Assembly (NCBI GenBank): GCA_964511665.1
Contig: CAZEHA010000006.1
Span: 1-64,000 of the forward strand
Length of the DNA stretch: 64,000 nucleotides
Reading direction: 5' to 3'
Source of the DNA: JAGOEF01 sp964511665
Lineage (GTDB): Bacteria > Bacteroidota > Bacteroidia > Bacteroidales > ML635J-15
In this document: positions 51,396 through 61,389 of the stretch, one piece after another
Layout of the letters: each line of letters starts with the position of its first letter
Position numbering within the stretch: the stretch's first letter is position 1
The notes under the pieces: generated by a model
Databases searched by the model: none
The model's input: only the letters and a program-made list of their open reading frames with translations
Told to the model about the DNA's origin: nothing
Position numbers and translations under genes: made by a program

Positions 51396-54300
51396 ATGAG
51401 AAAACTATGCTTAAGTTGTGTTCTTGTTGTGTTATTTTCTGTTGTTTCGTTCGTTACGAATGCGCAATGGGCTGTAACTGCAATTGACACTGAATTTGTT
51501 ATCGATTTCGATAACACGGTTAACGGGGTAAACAATGGTGTGTATGCAGGCACCGGTTTTTTAAATGATCCCGGCGATGGGCAGCTTGATGCTGATGCCT
51601 GGGAAATAACAGGCATGAGCGAAGGCGATAAGCTATTTGGTGCCGAGGCATCAACAGGCGATTTCGCACGAGGCACTTCCCAGTCGCTCACTTCGGGTGG
51701 TTTGTATTCCTACGAAGTAGAAACCGGAAACTTTGCTTTTGGTATGCTGCCGGCCGGTAGCGATATCACGCCCGGGTACATTGCAATTAAAATGCAAAAT
51801 AATACGGGCGAAGCAATTACAGGTGTTGAGTTCTCTTATGACATCTGGGTGCTCAACTGGGCAGGCCGCTCTCAAAGTTTCAACGGCGAGGTGTCGTTCG
51901 ATGGAATCAACTGGATACCTATCGATGACTTTTTATTCACTACACCCGAAGTTGCCGATGCTACACCGGCATGGGTAAAAACTTCGTTTACAAGCGGAGG
52001 TGAAATGGCCCTTGCCGCCGGCGATTACTTGTATTTCAGATGGTACACCGACGATGTTGGCGGTTCAGGTTCTCGCGACCGTATTGCTATCGATAATATT
52101 AAAATAAAACTTACCACAGACGAAGAACCTACCGGAGAAAATTGTTTATTAGCACTCGACTATGGGTTTGTTAACGACCCTGCTGTAGAAGGAAGTATCG
52201 TTGCCAGTCAGGCAGTTTGGTACAAAGTGAATCTGCCTGCTCCAATGTATAATGTGGTGTTTTCTCTTTGTGGCTCTTCGTTCGATACCCAACTGGAAAT
52301 ATGGGTTAATTGCGAAGATGCAACCTACACATATTACAACGACGATTTTTGCGGAACAGCATCTCAGATAACGGTTCCCGATCTTGCTGCGGGCGATTAC
52401 TTTGTTAAAGTGCTCGGTTACGGAACTGCCTTCGGCGATTATGTATTAAATATTACAGGAGCTACCTGTGCATCTCCGGTGGCGCTTTCTGCTACAAATG
52501 TAACAACTGAAGGAGCCGATTTGTCGTGGTCGCCGGTAAGCACCGAAACCATGTGGGTGGTTGAAGTGGGTCTTCCCGGATTTATACCCGGAACAGGAGC
52601 CGCTGTTGTTACCATCGAAGACATTCCCAATCCGTTTGTAAGTGTTACCGGCTTGAATCCGGCCACAGCTTATCAATACGCGGTTAAAGCCGTGTGTGGG
52701 GTTGACAACGAAAGTGGATGGTCAAATAATTTTGCTTTCACCACTGCGTGCAACGTAGTATCCGATTTTCCGTTTGCTATGAATTTCGACGATGCCACTT
52801 TCCCACCTGTATGCTGGACTAATGTTAGAACAGCCGGAACCGGAACCCCGGGAACATGGAATCGTTCTACTACCGGAACCAATCCTACCTGTTCACCCAA
52901 AAGTGGTGCCGGAATGGCTAGGTACAATTGTTATAATCTTAGCGGTGGTACCATGGGTATTTTGGTGACACCCCAGCTCGATTTCCCCACCGACAACTAT
53001 GTAGTTGAGTTTTGGATGTTCCGCGATAATGGATATACCACTTATTCAAACGAAAAGGTAAATGTATATTATAATACCGAGAACAATCTCACTGGAGCCG
53101 AGTTGATTGGTACAGTAAGCAGGTATTATGGTTTTGCACCTGTTGAAGCTGTAGCCAACCAATGGTATCAATATAGCTTCGATTTGCCGGGTGGTAAATC
53201 GGGACTTGGATACATTATATTAGAGGCAGTAAGTCAATATGGCAACAATATCTTTGTTGATGAAATGAATATCAGAGCCAAATCGACCGAGACCGAAATT
53301 ATTACCTACAGCTTGCCCGGACAAACCGGAGCGCCTGTATTTGGCGATCATACCATCGATGTGGAAGTAGCTATTGGAACCGATGTAACTGCCTTGGTTG
53401 CCGGCTTTACTCTGTCAGATGGTGCAAGCGCATCTGTTTTGGGCGTAGCTCAGGAAAGTGGAGTAACTCCTAACGATTTCACCAATCCGGTTACCTATGT
53501 GGTTACAGCCGAAGACGGTGTTACTACAGCCGATTGGGTGGTAAGCGTAACCGAAGCCACATCGCAAAGCAGCGAAAACGATATTATTACGTTCAGCTTC
53601 CCGCAACAAACCGGTGTTGCCACTATCGATGCCGAAAATCATACTGTGGCTATCGAAGTTCAGTGGACAGCGAATATTGCTGACCTTACACCCACAATTA
53701 CCGTTTCGCCATTGGCAAGTATCTATCCTGAAAGTGGAGTTGCCCGCGACTTTACCAACCCTGTGGAATACACAGTTACTGCCGAAGATGCCAGCGAGCA
53801 AATTTGGACAGTATCGGTAAGTCAGGAGGCTATTCCTGCCGGTGTCGATTGTGCCAATGCACAAGTTGTTACGCTACCGCTCGATGCTCCCTATGCCGAT
53901 TTGGCACAGACCAACTGCGGCATGCTCAACAGCTACAGCAATTCATGCATGGGTTTCTACGATGGCGGCGAAGACTTTATTTACCGCCTCGATGTTACCA
54001 GCGCCGTACAGGTAACCATAACCATGGATCCCAAAACTACAACCTATTCAGGTTTAGGTTTGCTTGATGGATGCCCCGACACAGGTGCATGTATTCAGGT
54101 TGCCACGGGTTCAGGTGCAGCACCAAGGGTAATAACCAGAATCTTACAGCCCGGTACCTATTATCTCATGGTTGACACTTGGGCAGCCCCCAACTGCATA
54201 CCGGTATTCGACCTGACTATTACAGCAGTTAGCTGTTTGCCCCCTGCAGCTTTAACAGTGAGCAATATTACACAAGGTACAGCCGACGTAAGCTGGACAG

Positions 54301-57300
54301 CTCAACTGGGCGAAACTGTTTGGAACTTGCTGTATGGTGAAACCGGATTCGATCCGCTCAACGAAGGTACATTGGTTGAAGGCGCAAGCAATCCATACAC
54401 CATTACCGGTCTTGATGAAGCTACAACTTATCAGGTATATGTGCAAACCGATTGTGGCGGTAGTGTAACTGCATGGACAGGTCCACAAAGCTTTACCACA
54501 CTTGCTTCATGTCCTGCGCCAACGGGTCTTACGGCAACCAATGTTTTATACAATCAAGCTAATTTGCAATGGAATGCCAATACTGCTACCGAATGGAACA
54601 TAGAATGGGGTTTGTTTGGATTTGCCCAAGGAACCGGAACTCTTCTCGAAAATGTTACCGATAATCCGTATCTGCTCGAAGGTTTAGAGGCTTTGACCCA
54701 ATACAGCTATTATGTACAGGCTGTGTGTGGTGCCGAACAAAGTGTATGGGCCGGACCTTATAGTTTTACCACTACATGTGCTCCTGTAACCGCATTCCCG
54801 TTTGTTCAAAGCTTCGACGATGCCACATTCGCACCAGCTTGCTGGACAAATGTTAGAACAGCAGGAACCGGTACGCCCGGAACATGGAATCGTTCTACTA
54901 CCGGAACCAATCCTACCTGTTCACCCAAAAGTGGTGCCGGAATGGCTAGGTACAATTGTTATAATCTTAGCGGTGGTACCATGGGTATTTTGGTGACACC
55001 CCAGCTCGATTTCCCCACCGACAACTATGTAGTTGAGTTTTGGATGTTCCGCGATAATGGATATACCACTTATTCAAACGAAAAGGTAAATGTATATTAT
55101 AATACCGAGAACAATCTCACTGGAGCCGAGTTGATTGGTACAGTAAGCAGGTATTATGGTTTTGCACCTGTTGAAGCTGTAGCCAACCAATGGTATCAAT
55201 ATAGCTTCGATTTGCCGGGTGGTAAATCGGGACTTGGATACATTATATTAGAGGCAGTAAGTCAATATGGCAACAATATCTTTGTTGATGAAATGAATAT
55301 CAGAGCCAAATCGACCGAGACCGAAATTATTACCTACAGCTTGCCCGGACAAACCGGAGCGCCTGTATTTGGCGATCATACCATCGATGTGGAAGTAGCT
55401 ATTGGAACCGATGTAACTGCCTTGGTTGCCGGCTTTACTCTGTCAGATGGTGCAAGCGCATCTGTTTTGGGCGTAGCTCAGGAAAGTGGAGTAACTCCTA
55501 ACGATTTCACCAATCCGGTTACCTATGTGGTTACAGCCGAAGACGGTGTTACTACAGCCGATTGGGTGGTAAGCGTAACCGAAGCCACATCGCAAAGCAG
55601 CGAAAACGATATTATTACGTTCAGCTTCCCGCAACAAACCGGTGTTGCCACTATCGATGCCGAAAATCATACTGTGGCTATCGAAGTTCAGTGGACAGCG
55701 AATATTGCTGACCTTACACCCACAATTACCGTTTCGCCATTGGCAAGTATCTATCCTGAAAGTGGAGTTGCCCGCGACTTTACCAACCCTGTGGAATACA
55801 CAGTTACTGCCGAAGATGCCAGCGAGCAAATTTGGACAGTATCGGTAAGTCAGGAGGCTATTCCTGCCGGTGTCGATTGTGCCAATGCACAAGTTGTTAC
55901 GCTACCGCTCGATGCTCCCTATGCCGATTTGGCACAGACCAACTGCGGCATGCTCAACAGCTACAGCAATTCATGCATGGGTTTCTACGATGGCGGCGAA
56001 GACTTTATTTACCGCCTCGATGTTACCAGCGCCGTACAGGTAACCATAACCATGGATCCCAAAACTACAACCTATTCAGGTTTAGGTTTGCTTGATGGAT
56101 GCCCCGACACAGGTGCATGTATTCAGGTTGCCACGGGTTCAGGTGCAGCACCAAGGGTAATAACCAGAATCTTACAGCCCGGTACCTATTATCTCATGGT
56201 TGACACTTGGGCAGCCCCCAACTGCATACCGGTATTCGACCTGACTATTACAGCAGTTAGCTGTTTGCCCCCTGCAGCTTTAACAGTGAGCAATATTACA
56301 CAAGGTACAGCCGACGTAAGCTGGACAGCTCAACTGGGCGAAACTGTTTGGAACTTGCTGTATGGTGAAACCGGATTCGATCCGCTCAACGAAGGTACAT
56401 TGGTTGAAGGCGCAAGCAATCCATACACCATTACCGGTCTTGATGAAGCTACAACTTATCAGGTATATGTGCAAACCGATTGTGGCGGTAGTGTAACTGC
56501 ATGGACAGGTCCACAAAGCTTTACCACGCTTGCCAACTGCCCTGCTCCCGATGCTTTAGGTGCAGAAAACATCACTTCTTCACAGGCCGATCTCATCTGG
56601 ACAGCGACTGGCGGCACAAGTCTTTGGAATATTGAATGGGGCTTGTCAGGCTTTACTCAGGGAGAAGGCACCTTGGTTTTGGGAATTGATGCAATTCCTT
56701 ACAATCTTGCCGGTCTCGACCCGCTAACTACATACAGCTTCTATATACAGTCCGATTGCAGTGGAACACTTAGCGCATGGGCCGGTCCCTATAGTTTTAC
56801 CACTGCCTGTGGCGTTGAAACAACATTCCCCATAGTTGAAACATTCGAATCAACAACATTCCCACCAACATGCTGGACTCGCATAGCAGGCTCAGGCAAC
56901 TGGACCCGTAGTGCATCAGCCGGAGGCTATGGAAACAGCACTGCTTCAGCTTATGTTAATTTCTATGGTATTTCGGGCACCGACCCCATGCATCTCATCA
57001 GTCTTGAATTTGATGCCAGTGGTATTGTTAACCCGCAACTATTGTTCGATTATGCCTATGCAACTTATGGAGCTGAATATGTTGATAAACTCGAAATTTT
57101 CTATTCTACCGATGGTGGAACAACATTCGAGTTGCTCGAAACCATGCTGGGTGGTGTATCGGGCACACTAAATACAGGTGGTGTTGTTTCAGGTTCGTTT
57201 ATTCCCAATGCTTCGCAGTGGGAAACAAAGATGTTGTTCCTGCCTGCAGGTACCAATTTCGTAAGATTTACGGCTACCAGTGCCTGGGGTAACAACCTGT

Positions 57301-60300
57301 ACATCGATAATGTTACAGTTCAGCAAGGTCCCACCTGTGTTGAACCTACTGCACTTGTTACTTCGGGAATTACCAGTTCGGCAGCAACAGTAAGTTGGGC
57401 AGAGTCGATATCTAATCCTTCTGAAGGTTACGATTTGTATTTGGCAACGGTAGCCGACGCACCCGACGGAACAACTGTTCCAACGGTTTCGGTACCTGCC
57501 GAAGAACTTTCGTACGATTTTACAGGTCTAGCCGAAGAAACACTCTACTATGTATGGATACGCACCAATTGTGGTGAAGGCGATTTAAGCGACTGGGCAG
57601 GCCCTGTAACGTTTACCACGCTTGCCGGTTGTGCTGTTCCCACCGATCTAACTGCAACCAACATTTTGGCTACCTCGGCCGATTTAGGCTGGAGTGCCGT
57701 AGGTGGCACCACGCTTTGGAATATCGAAATCGGATTGCCCGGATTTACTCCAGATAACGAAGAATTTGTTCAGAGCATTGTGGGAACCGAAGACAATCCG
57801 ACGCTTGTTACCGGACTTTCACCGCAAACCGCCTATGTATTCTATGTACAAGCCGATTGTGGTAGCGACCTAAGTGCATGGGCAGGTCCGTTTGCCTTTA
57901 CTACACCTTGTGAAGCTGTAACTGCTTTCCCGTTCACCGAAAGTTTCGATGTTGAGCCTTTTGCTCCGGCATGCTGGACTAATGCTCAGGTTTCTGGTCC
58001 GGGAGCAGGATTGTGGAATCGTGCAACAACAGGTGGTAGTCCTGCAGCAAGTCCACACAGTGGTGCTGCTATGGCACGATTCAATGCGTATAATTATGGT
58101 ACAGGTACCAGTGGTATTCTTGTAACCCCCGGTCTCGATTTTCCGGCCGATAACTATCAGGTTCTCTTCTGGATGTACCGAGATAACGGCTACCTAGGTA
58201 ACCTCGACAGAGTGAATGTATATTACAACACTGCCAACAATCTTACCGGCGCTACTTTATTGGGTACTATTCACCGTTCGTGGACACAATCACCGGCGGC
58301 TCCGGTAGCCAATCAGTGGTACGAGTACACATTCGATATGCCCGAAGGTTCTTCCGGCGTTGGTTATGTGGTTTTTGAGGGAGTTAGCGCCTATGGTAAC
58401 AATATCTTTGTTGACGATGTTACTGTACAAGTGATACCTACCTGTCCTGCCCCGATGGCTCTTACAGCCTCAGGTATTACTCACGAGGAAGCCTTACTGG
58501 CATGGACAGAGAATGGTTCTGCCACCTCATGGAATATCGAGTACGGTATTTCAGGCTTTACACTTGGTGAAGGAACCATGATGGAAGATGTCGAAAATCC
58601 ATATCTCTTGCAAGGACTTCAGGAACTAACAACCTATAGCTATTATGTTCAGTCTGATTGTGCCGACGACGATCAAAGTACATGGGTTGGTCCTTATAGC
58701 TTTACAACTTTGCCAAGTTGTCCGGAACCAACAGGTTTGGGTGTTGAAAATATTATCACTAACCAGGCCGATTTAGCTTGGGTTGCTGCAGGCCTTACCG
58801 ATTTGTTCAATATTGAATGGGGCCTTAGTGGTTTCGTTCAGGGCGAAGGTACATTGGTTGAAGATGTAAATGCCGAAACCTATCAGCTTACCGGTCTTGA
58901 GCCTAATACCAGTTACTCATTCTATGTTCAGGCCAATTGTGGCAGTGGCGACTATAGCGAGTGGGCAGGTCCTTATACTTTCACTACCACTTGTGCAATT
59001 ATTTCGGAGTACCCTTATTTCGAAGGATTTAATAGTGCTACATTCCCCAACTGCTGGAGCAGACTGAACTTAGACGGTGATACATATCAGTGGTCGCCAA
59101 ATACAAGTTATGTGTACGAAGGAAGTCACTCGGTTGCCATTCACTGGAATTCATCAGGAAACAACGACTGGTTGATTTCGCCACAATTCGAAATTACATC
59201 GGATGCATTAATACTCGACTTCTTTGCACGCAGTACTTCTGCTTCCTTTTTGGAATCGTTCAATGTGTTAGTATCCACAACAGGAACCAATCCGGCCGAC
59301 TTTACCATTGTTCTCGAAAACGTGGTTGATCATCCTAATGCATGGTTGAATCATGCTTATACGCTTGCCGATTACGGAATCAATCAGGGAGATCAGATTT
59401 ATGTAGCCATACAGTGTGTGTCGACCGACGAATTGTATCTGGCTGTTGATGCCTTCAGTATTCGTGAACCCAATACTGAGAGTGACATAATTACCTATAG
59501 CATTCCTCAGCAAATAGAGCCTGCCGGCTTCGATACCGAAAACCATATTATCGATGTTACCGTTGGTTTTGGTACAGACCTGTCTACGCTAGTACCTGTA
59601 TTTACTCTCTCAGAAGGCGCTACTGCCTCGGTTGACGCTGTAGTTCAGCAAAGTGGGGTAAGCGTTGTTGACTTTACTGGCGGCAGTGCAGTATATAATG
59701 TTGTTGCCGAAGATGGTGTCAGTTCAACCGACTGGACAGTGAATATTACAGTAGCTCCGATAAATACCGAAGCCAATATTCTTACTTATGGTTTCGATGA
59801 GCAAACCGAACCGGCCAACATTAATAGCGAATATCAGATGATTTATGTAAATATCAATTGGTGGTCAGATATAACCAACTTGATTGCCGACTTTACATTA
59901 TCTTATGGTGCATCTGCTGAAATTGAAGGAGTGGAACAGGTAAGTGGAGTAACTGCCAACAACTTCGACCATACCGTTTACTACGACGTTACGGCCGAAG
60001 ATGGTAGCACCACACAAAGCTGGGAGGTAAATGTAACTCAGGATGCACCACCGCTGAATATTACCTGCGATGGCGCTGTTGCATATACCATCAACGATCC
60101 CGACCAAACCGGTTTCATGCCGGCACAGCATCAGTATTACTTCCTGGTGACCCTGCCTACCGACTACACCAACGTACGAATGATGACTTGTGGGTCAGAT
60201 TTCGATACCAAGCTGGCATACTTCGCTTCGTGCGATGATATTCCCGACTTGAGTTCTTGCCCTGCCAACCCGGCCGGAAACCTCGGATATGTTGACGATG

Positions 60301-61289
60301 GTGGTTGCGGTTCGCAATCATACGGTGGAAGCACATTGGCTTCGTATCTTAATATCGGCAACCTGAGTGCAGGTACCTATGTGGCTGTGGTATATGGATA
60401 TGGTGTTACCTCAAACGGAAACTTCCAGTTCCGAGTGCTTGGCGATGCGGTTCTAGTAACCGACTTGGCTTTAAATATAGGGTCGGGTTATACTTGCCCT
60501 GTTGAAGAAGCTCACCCAATGTTCGAAGTTTCTAATGTTGGTGAAACCACTGTTGTGGCAGGTGAAACCATTAACTTCGTTCTCGAAATAGAAGAAGTTG
60601 AAGTTATCAACGAAGACTTTGTTCTTGCTGAAGATTTAACACCCGGACAATCGGTGTCGTTTGAAACAGTTGCTTCTATCGACCTTACCGTAGTAGGAAC
60701 AATAGAATGGAGGGCATCGATTAACTACACTGCCGACGAAAATGGCGAAAACAATGTTGTTGAAGGTTTTGTTACTGTATTCGAGCAAGCTATCGAGTTT
60801 GTTGATGCCGAAAACGATACCATTACTGTGGAATCGTGGCCATACACAATCACGGCTAACGCAGTGGTTAATCCAACAATTCCTTTCGATACCGAGTATC
60901 TGTGGGAAGGTGGCGAAACTACCAACACACTCGAGGTAAACGAAGAAGGTTGGTATATACTCACCGTAATCACAGCCGACTGCGAATATCAGGATTCGGT
61001 GTATATTGTTTACTACAACAGAATACCGCAGTTTGATGTGAACGGGTTTAGCTTGTATCCCAATCCGACTGCTGGATTGTTTGTAATTGATGTAACACTT
61101 CCTGAACAGTCGAATGCTGTGATTACCATTACCGACGCTTTGGGAAGAACAATCGAAGTTATGAATGTAAGCAATACTGATACCTATCGCCGTCAGGTTG
61201 ATATGTCGGGATATGCCGAAGGAGTTTACAACATAACTTTGAACTACGCAGAACAAAGTATTACGAAGAGGGTTACCTTGCGTAAATAA
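51396..61289 (+). CDS. Giant (3297-residue) T9SS surface protein with FN3-like, jelly-roll and PPC-like repeats
   Basis: Signal peptide 1-24 (VTNAQ). Approximate layout: choice-of-anchor-type jelly-roll (25-245), pre-peptidase-C-like sandwich with DTQLEIW...YNDDFCG (250-355), FN3-like (358-452). Then a repeated module: jelly-roll with FDDATF.P.CW, two DUF5018-like units (each about 85 residues, TVTAEDA/G), PPC-like domain, FN3-like domains. The module occurs at about 458-1125 and 1130-1807. Three further jelly-rolls start near 1810, 2175 and 2535 with FN3-like pairs between, then DUF5018-like units (2695-2885), a PPC-like domain, a CARDB-like domain, and the type A sorting domain (about 3216-3297, LYPNPTAGLF...VTLRK). 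Residues 486-1035 and 1162-1711 are identical. A large adhesin or matrix protein is likely; no catalytic motif seen. Confidence 0.92.
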   Translation: MRKLCLSCVLVVLFSVVSFVTNAQWAVTAIDTEFVIDFDNTVNGVNNGVYAGTGFLNDPGDGQLDADAWEITGMSEGDKLFGAEASTGDFARGTSQSLTSGGLYSYEVETGNFAFGMLPAGSDITPGYIAIKMQNNTGEAITGVEFSYDIWVLNWAGRSQSFNGEVSFDGINWIPIDDFLFTTPEVADATPAWVKTSFTSGGEMALAAGDYLYFRWYTDDVGGSGSRDRIAIDNIKIKLTTDEEPTGENCLLALDYGFVNDPAVEGSIVASQAVWYKVNLPAPMYNVVFSLCGSSFDTQLEIWVNCEDATYTYYNDDFCGTASQITVPDLAAGDYFVKVLGYGTAFGDYVLNITGATCASPVALSATNVTTEGADLSWSPVSTETMWVVEVGLPGFIPGTGAAVVTIEDIPNPFVSVTGLNPATAYQYAVKAVCGVDNESGWSNNFAFTTACNVVSDFPFAMNFDDATFPPVCWTNVRTAGTGTPGTWNRSTTGTNPTCSPKSGAGMARYNCYNLSGGTMGILVTPQLDFPTDNYVVEFWMFRDNGYTTYSNEKVNVYYNTENNLTGAELIGTVSRYYGFAPVEAVANQWYQYSFDLPGGKSGLGYIILEAVSQYGNNIFVDEMNIRAKSTETEIITYSLPGQTGAPVFGDHTIDVEVAIGTDVTALVAGFTLSDGASASVLGVAQESGVTPNDFTNPVTYVVTAEDGVTTADWVVSVTEATSQSSENDIITFSFPQQTGVATIDAENHTVAIEVQWTANIADLTPTITVSPLASIYPESGVARDFTNPVEYTVTAEDASEQIWTVSVSQEAIPAGVDCANAQVVTLPLDAPYADLAQTNCGMLNSYSNSCMGFYDGGEDFIYRLDVTSAVQVTITMDPKTTTYSGLGLLDGCPDTGACIQVATGSGAAPRVITRILQPGTYYLMVDTWAAPNCIPVFDLTITAVSCLPPAALTVSNITQGTADVSWTAQLGETVWNLLYGETGFDPLNEGTLVEGASNPYTITGLDEATTYQVYVQTDCGGSVTAWTGPQSFTTLASCPAPTGLTATNVLYNQANLQWNANTATEWNIEWGLFGFAQGTGTLLENVTDNPYLLEGLEALTQYSYYVQAVCGAEQSVWAGPYSFTTTCAPVTAFPFVQSFDDATFAPACWTNVRTAGTGTPGTWNRSTTGTNPTCSPKSGAGMARYNCYNLSGGTMGILVTPQLDFPTDNYVVEFWMFRDNGYTTYSNEKVNVYYNTENNLTGAELIGTVSRYYGFAPVEAVANQWYQYSFDLPGGKSGLGYIILEAVSQYGNNIFVDEMNIRAKSTETEIITYSLPGQTGAPVFGDHTIDVEVAIGTDVTALVAGFTLSDGASASVLGVAQESGVTPNDFTNPVTYVVTAEDGVTTADWVVSVTEATSQSSENDIITFSFPQQTGVATIDAENHTVAIEVQWTANIADLTPTITVSPLASIYPESGVARDFTNPVEYTVTAEDASEQIWTVSVSQEAIPAGVDCANAQVVTLPLDAPYADLAQTNCGMLNSYSNSCMGFYDGGEDFIYRLDVTSAVQVTITMDPKTTTYSGLGLLDGCPDTGACIQVATGSGAAPRVITRILQPGTYYLMVDTWAAPNCIPVFDLTITAVSCLPPAALTVSNITQGTADVSWTAQLGETVWNLLYGETGFDPLNEGTLVEGASNPYTITGLDEATTYQVYVQTDCGGSVTAWTGPQSFTTLANCPAPDALGAENITSSQADLIWTATGGTSLWNIEWGLSGFTQGEGTLVLGIDAIPYNLAGLDPLTTYSFYIQSDCSGTLSAWAGPYSFTTACGVETTFPIVETFESTTFPPTCWTRIAGSGNWTRSASAGGYGNSTASAYVNFYGISGTDPMHLISLEFDASGIVNPQLLFDYAYATYGAEYVDKLEIFYSTDGGTTFELLETMLGGVSGTLNTGGVVSGSFIPNASQWETKMLFLPAGTNFVRFTATSAWGNNLYIDNVTVQQGPTCVEPTALVTSGITSSAATVSWAESISNPSEGYDLYLATVADAPDGTTVPTVSVPAEELSYDFTGLAEETLYYVWIRTNCGEGDLSDWAGPVTFTTLAGCAVPTDLTATNILATSADLGWSAVGGTTLWNIEIGLPGFTPDNEEFVQSIVGTEDNPTLVTGLSPQTAYVFYVQADCGSDLSAWAGPFAFTTPCEAVTAFPFTESFDVEPFAPACWTNAQVSGPGAGLWNRATTGGSPAASPHSGAAMARFNAYNYGTGTSGILVTPGLDFPADNYQVLFWMYRDNGYLGNLDRVNVYYNTANNLTGATLLGTIHRSWTQSPAAPVANQWYEYTFDMPEGSSGVGYVVFEGVSAYGNNIFVDDVTVQVIPTCPAPMALTASGITHEEALLAWTENGSATSWNIEYGISGFTLGEGTMMEDVENPYLLQGLQELTTYSYYVQSDCADDDQSTWVGPYSFTTLPSCPEPTGLGVENIITNQADLAWVAAGLTDLFNIEWGLSGFVQGEGTLVEDVNAETYQLTGLEPNTSYSFYVQANCGSGDYSEWAGPYTFTTTCAIISEYPYFEGFNSATFPNCWSRLNLDGDTYQWSPNTSYVYEGSHSVAIHWNSSGNNDWLISPQFEITSDALILDFFARSTSASFLESFNVLVSTTGTNPADFTIVLENVVDHPNAWLNHAYTLADYGINQGDQIYVAIQCVSTDELYLAVDAFSIREPNTESDIITYSIPQQIEPAGFDTENHIIDVTVGFGTDLSTLVPVFTLSEGATASVDAVVQQSGVSVVDFTGGSAVYNVVAEDGVSSTDWTVNITVAPINTEANILTYGFDEQTEPANINSEYQMIYVNINWWSDITNLIADFTLSYGASAEIEGVEQVSGVTANNFDHTVYYDVTAEDGSTTQSWEVNVTQDAPPLNITCDGAVAYTINDPDQTGFMPAQHQYYFLVTLPTDYTNVRMMTCGSDFDTKLAYFASCDDIPDLSSCPANPAGNLGYVDDGGCGSQSYGGSTLASYLNIGNLSAGTYVAVVYGYGVTSNGNFQFRVLGDAVLVTDLALNIGSGYTCPVEEAHPMFEVSNVGETTVVAGETINFVLEIEEVEVINEDFVLAEDLTPGQSVSFETVASIDLTVVGTIEWRASINYTADENGENNVVEGFVTVFEQAIEFVDAENDTITVESWPYTITANAVVNPTIPFDTEYLWEGGETTNTLEVNEEGWYILTVITADCEYQDSVYIVYYNRIPQFDVNGFSLYPNPTAGLFVIDVTLPEQSNAVITITDALGRTIEVMNVSNTDTYRRQVDMSGYAEGVYNITLNYAEQSITKRVTLRK
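52851..54499 (+). repeat. Perfect 1649-bp internal direct repeat, copy 1
   Basis: Identical, as far as I could compare by eye, to 54879-56527, offset exactly 2028 bases (676 codons), so in frame. Identity begins in the middle of the jelly-roll domain (at GGA ACA TGG) and ends in the last strand of an FN3-like domain (TTTACCAC). Just outside both ends the copies differ at most third-codon positions. Confidence 0.92.
54879..56527 (+). repeat. Perfect 1649-bp internal direct repeat, copy 2
   Basis: Second copy of 52851-54499. Between the copies lie 379 bases (54500-54878) encoding an FN3-like domain and the start of a jelly-roll that resemble, but clearly differ from, the sequence before copy 1. 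Confidence 0.92.
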
Positions 61290-61310
61290 TTGTAATTAGA
61301 ATACTACAGA

Positions 61311-61339
61311 AAAGGGCTTCGTTATCGGAGCCCTTTTTT
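61311..61339 (+). terminator. Rho-independent terminator of the giant surface protein gene
   Basis: AAGGGCT at 61312-61318 pairs with AGCCCTT at 61329-61335 around a ten-base loop, with a T-run to 61339. It is 22 bases after the stop codon. Confidence 0.85.
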
Positions 61340-61376
61340 GTTGAGTAATTCTACAAAACTTTTGGCGTTATTATGC

Positions 61377-61384
61377 TATATTTG
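61377..61384 (+). promoter_or_regulatory. Putative -7 element giving a near-leaderless AraC regulator mRNA
   Basis: TATATTTG matches TAnnTTTG exactly and ends five bases before the ATG at 61390. No TTG is found 19 bases upstream; the closest is TTTTG at 61360-61364, only 12 bases away, so the promoter call is tentative. Confidence 0.4.
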
Positions 61385-61389
61385 CATAT

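Noticed and set aside
53415..55892. Identical 149-codon antisense frames in the giant gene
   Set aside because: Identical only because the underlying DNA is duplicated; no sign of being coding.
52851..56527. Mobile element or CRISPR-like explanation for the long repeats
   Set aside because: Repeats are in frame, 1.6 kb long, have no terminal inverted repeats or transposase, and no short spaced units.
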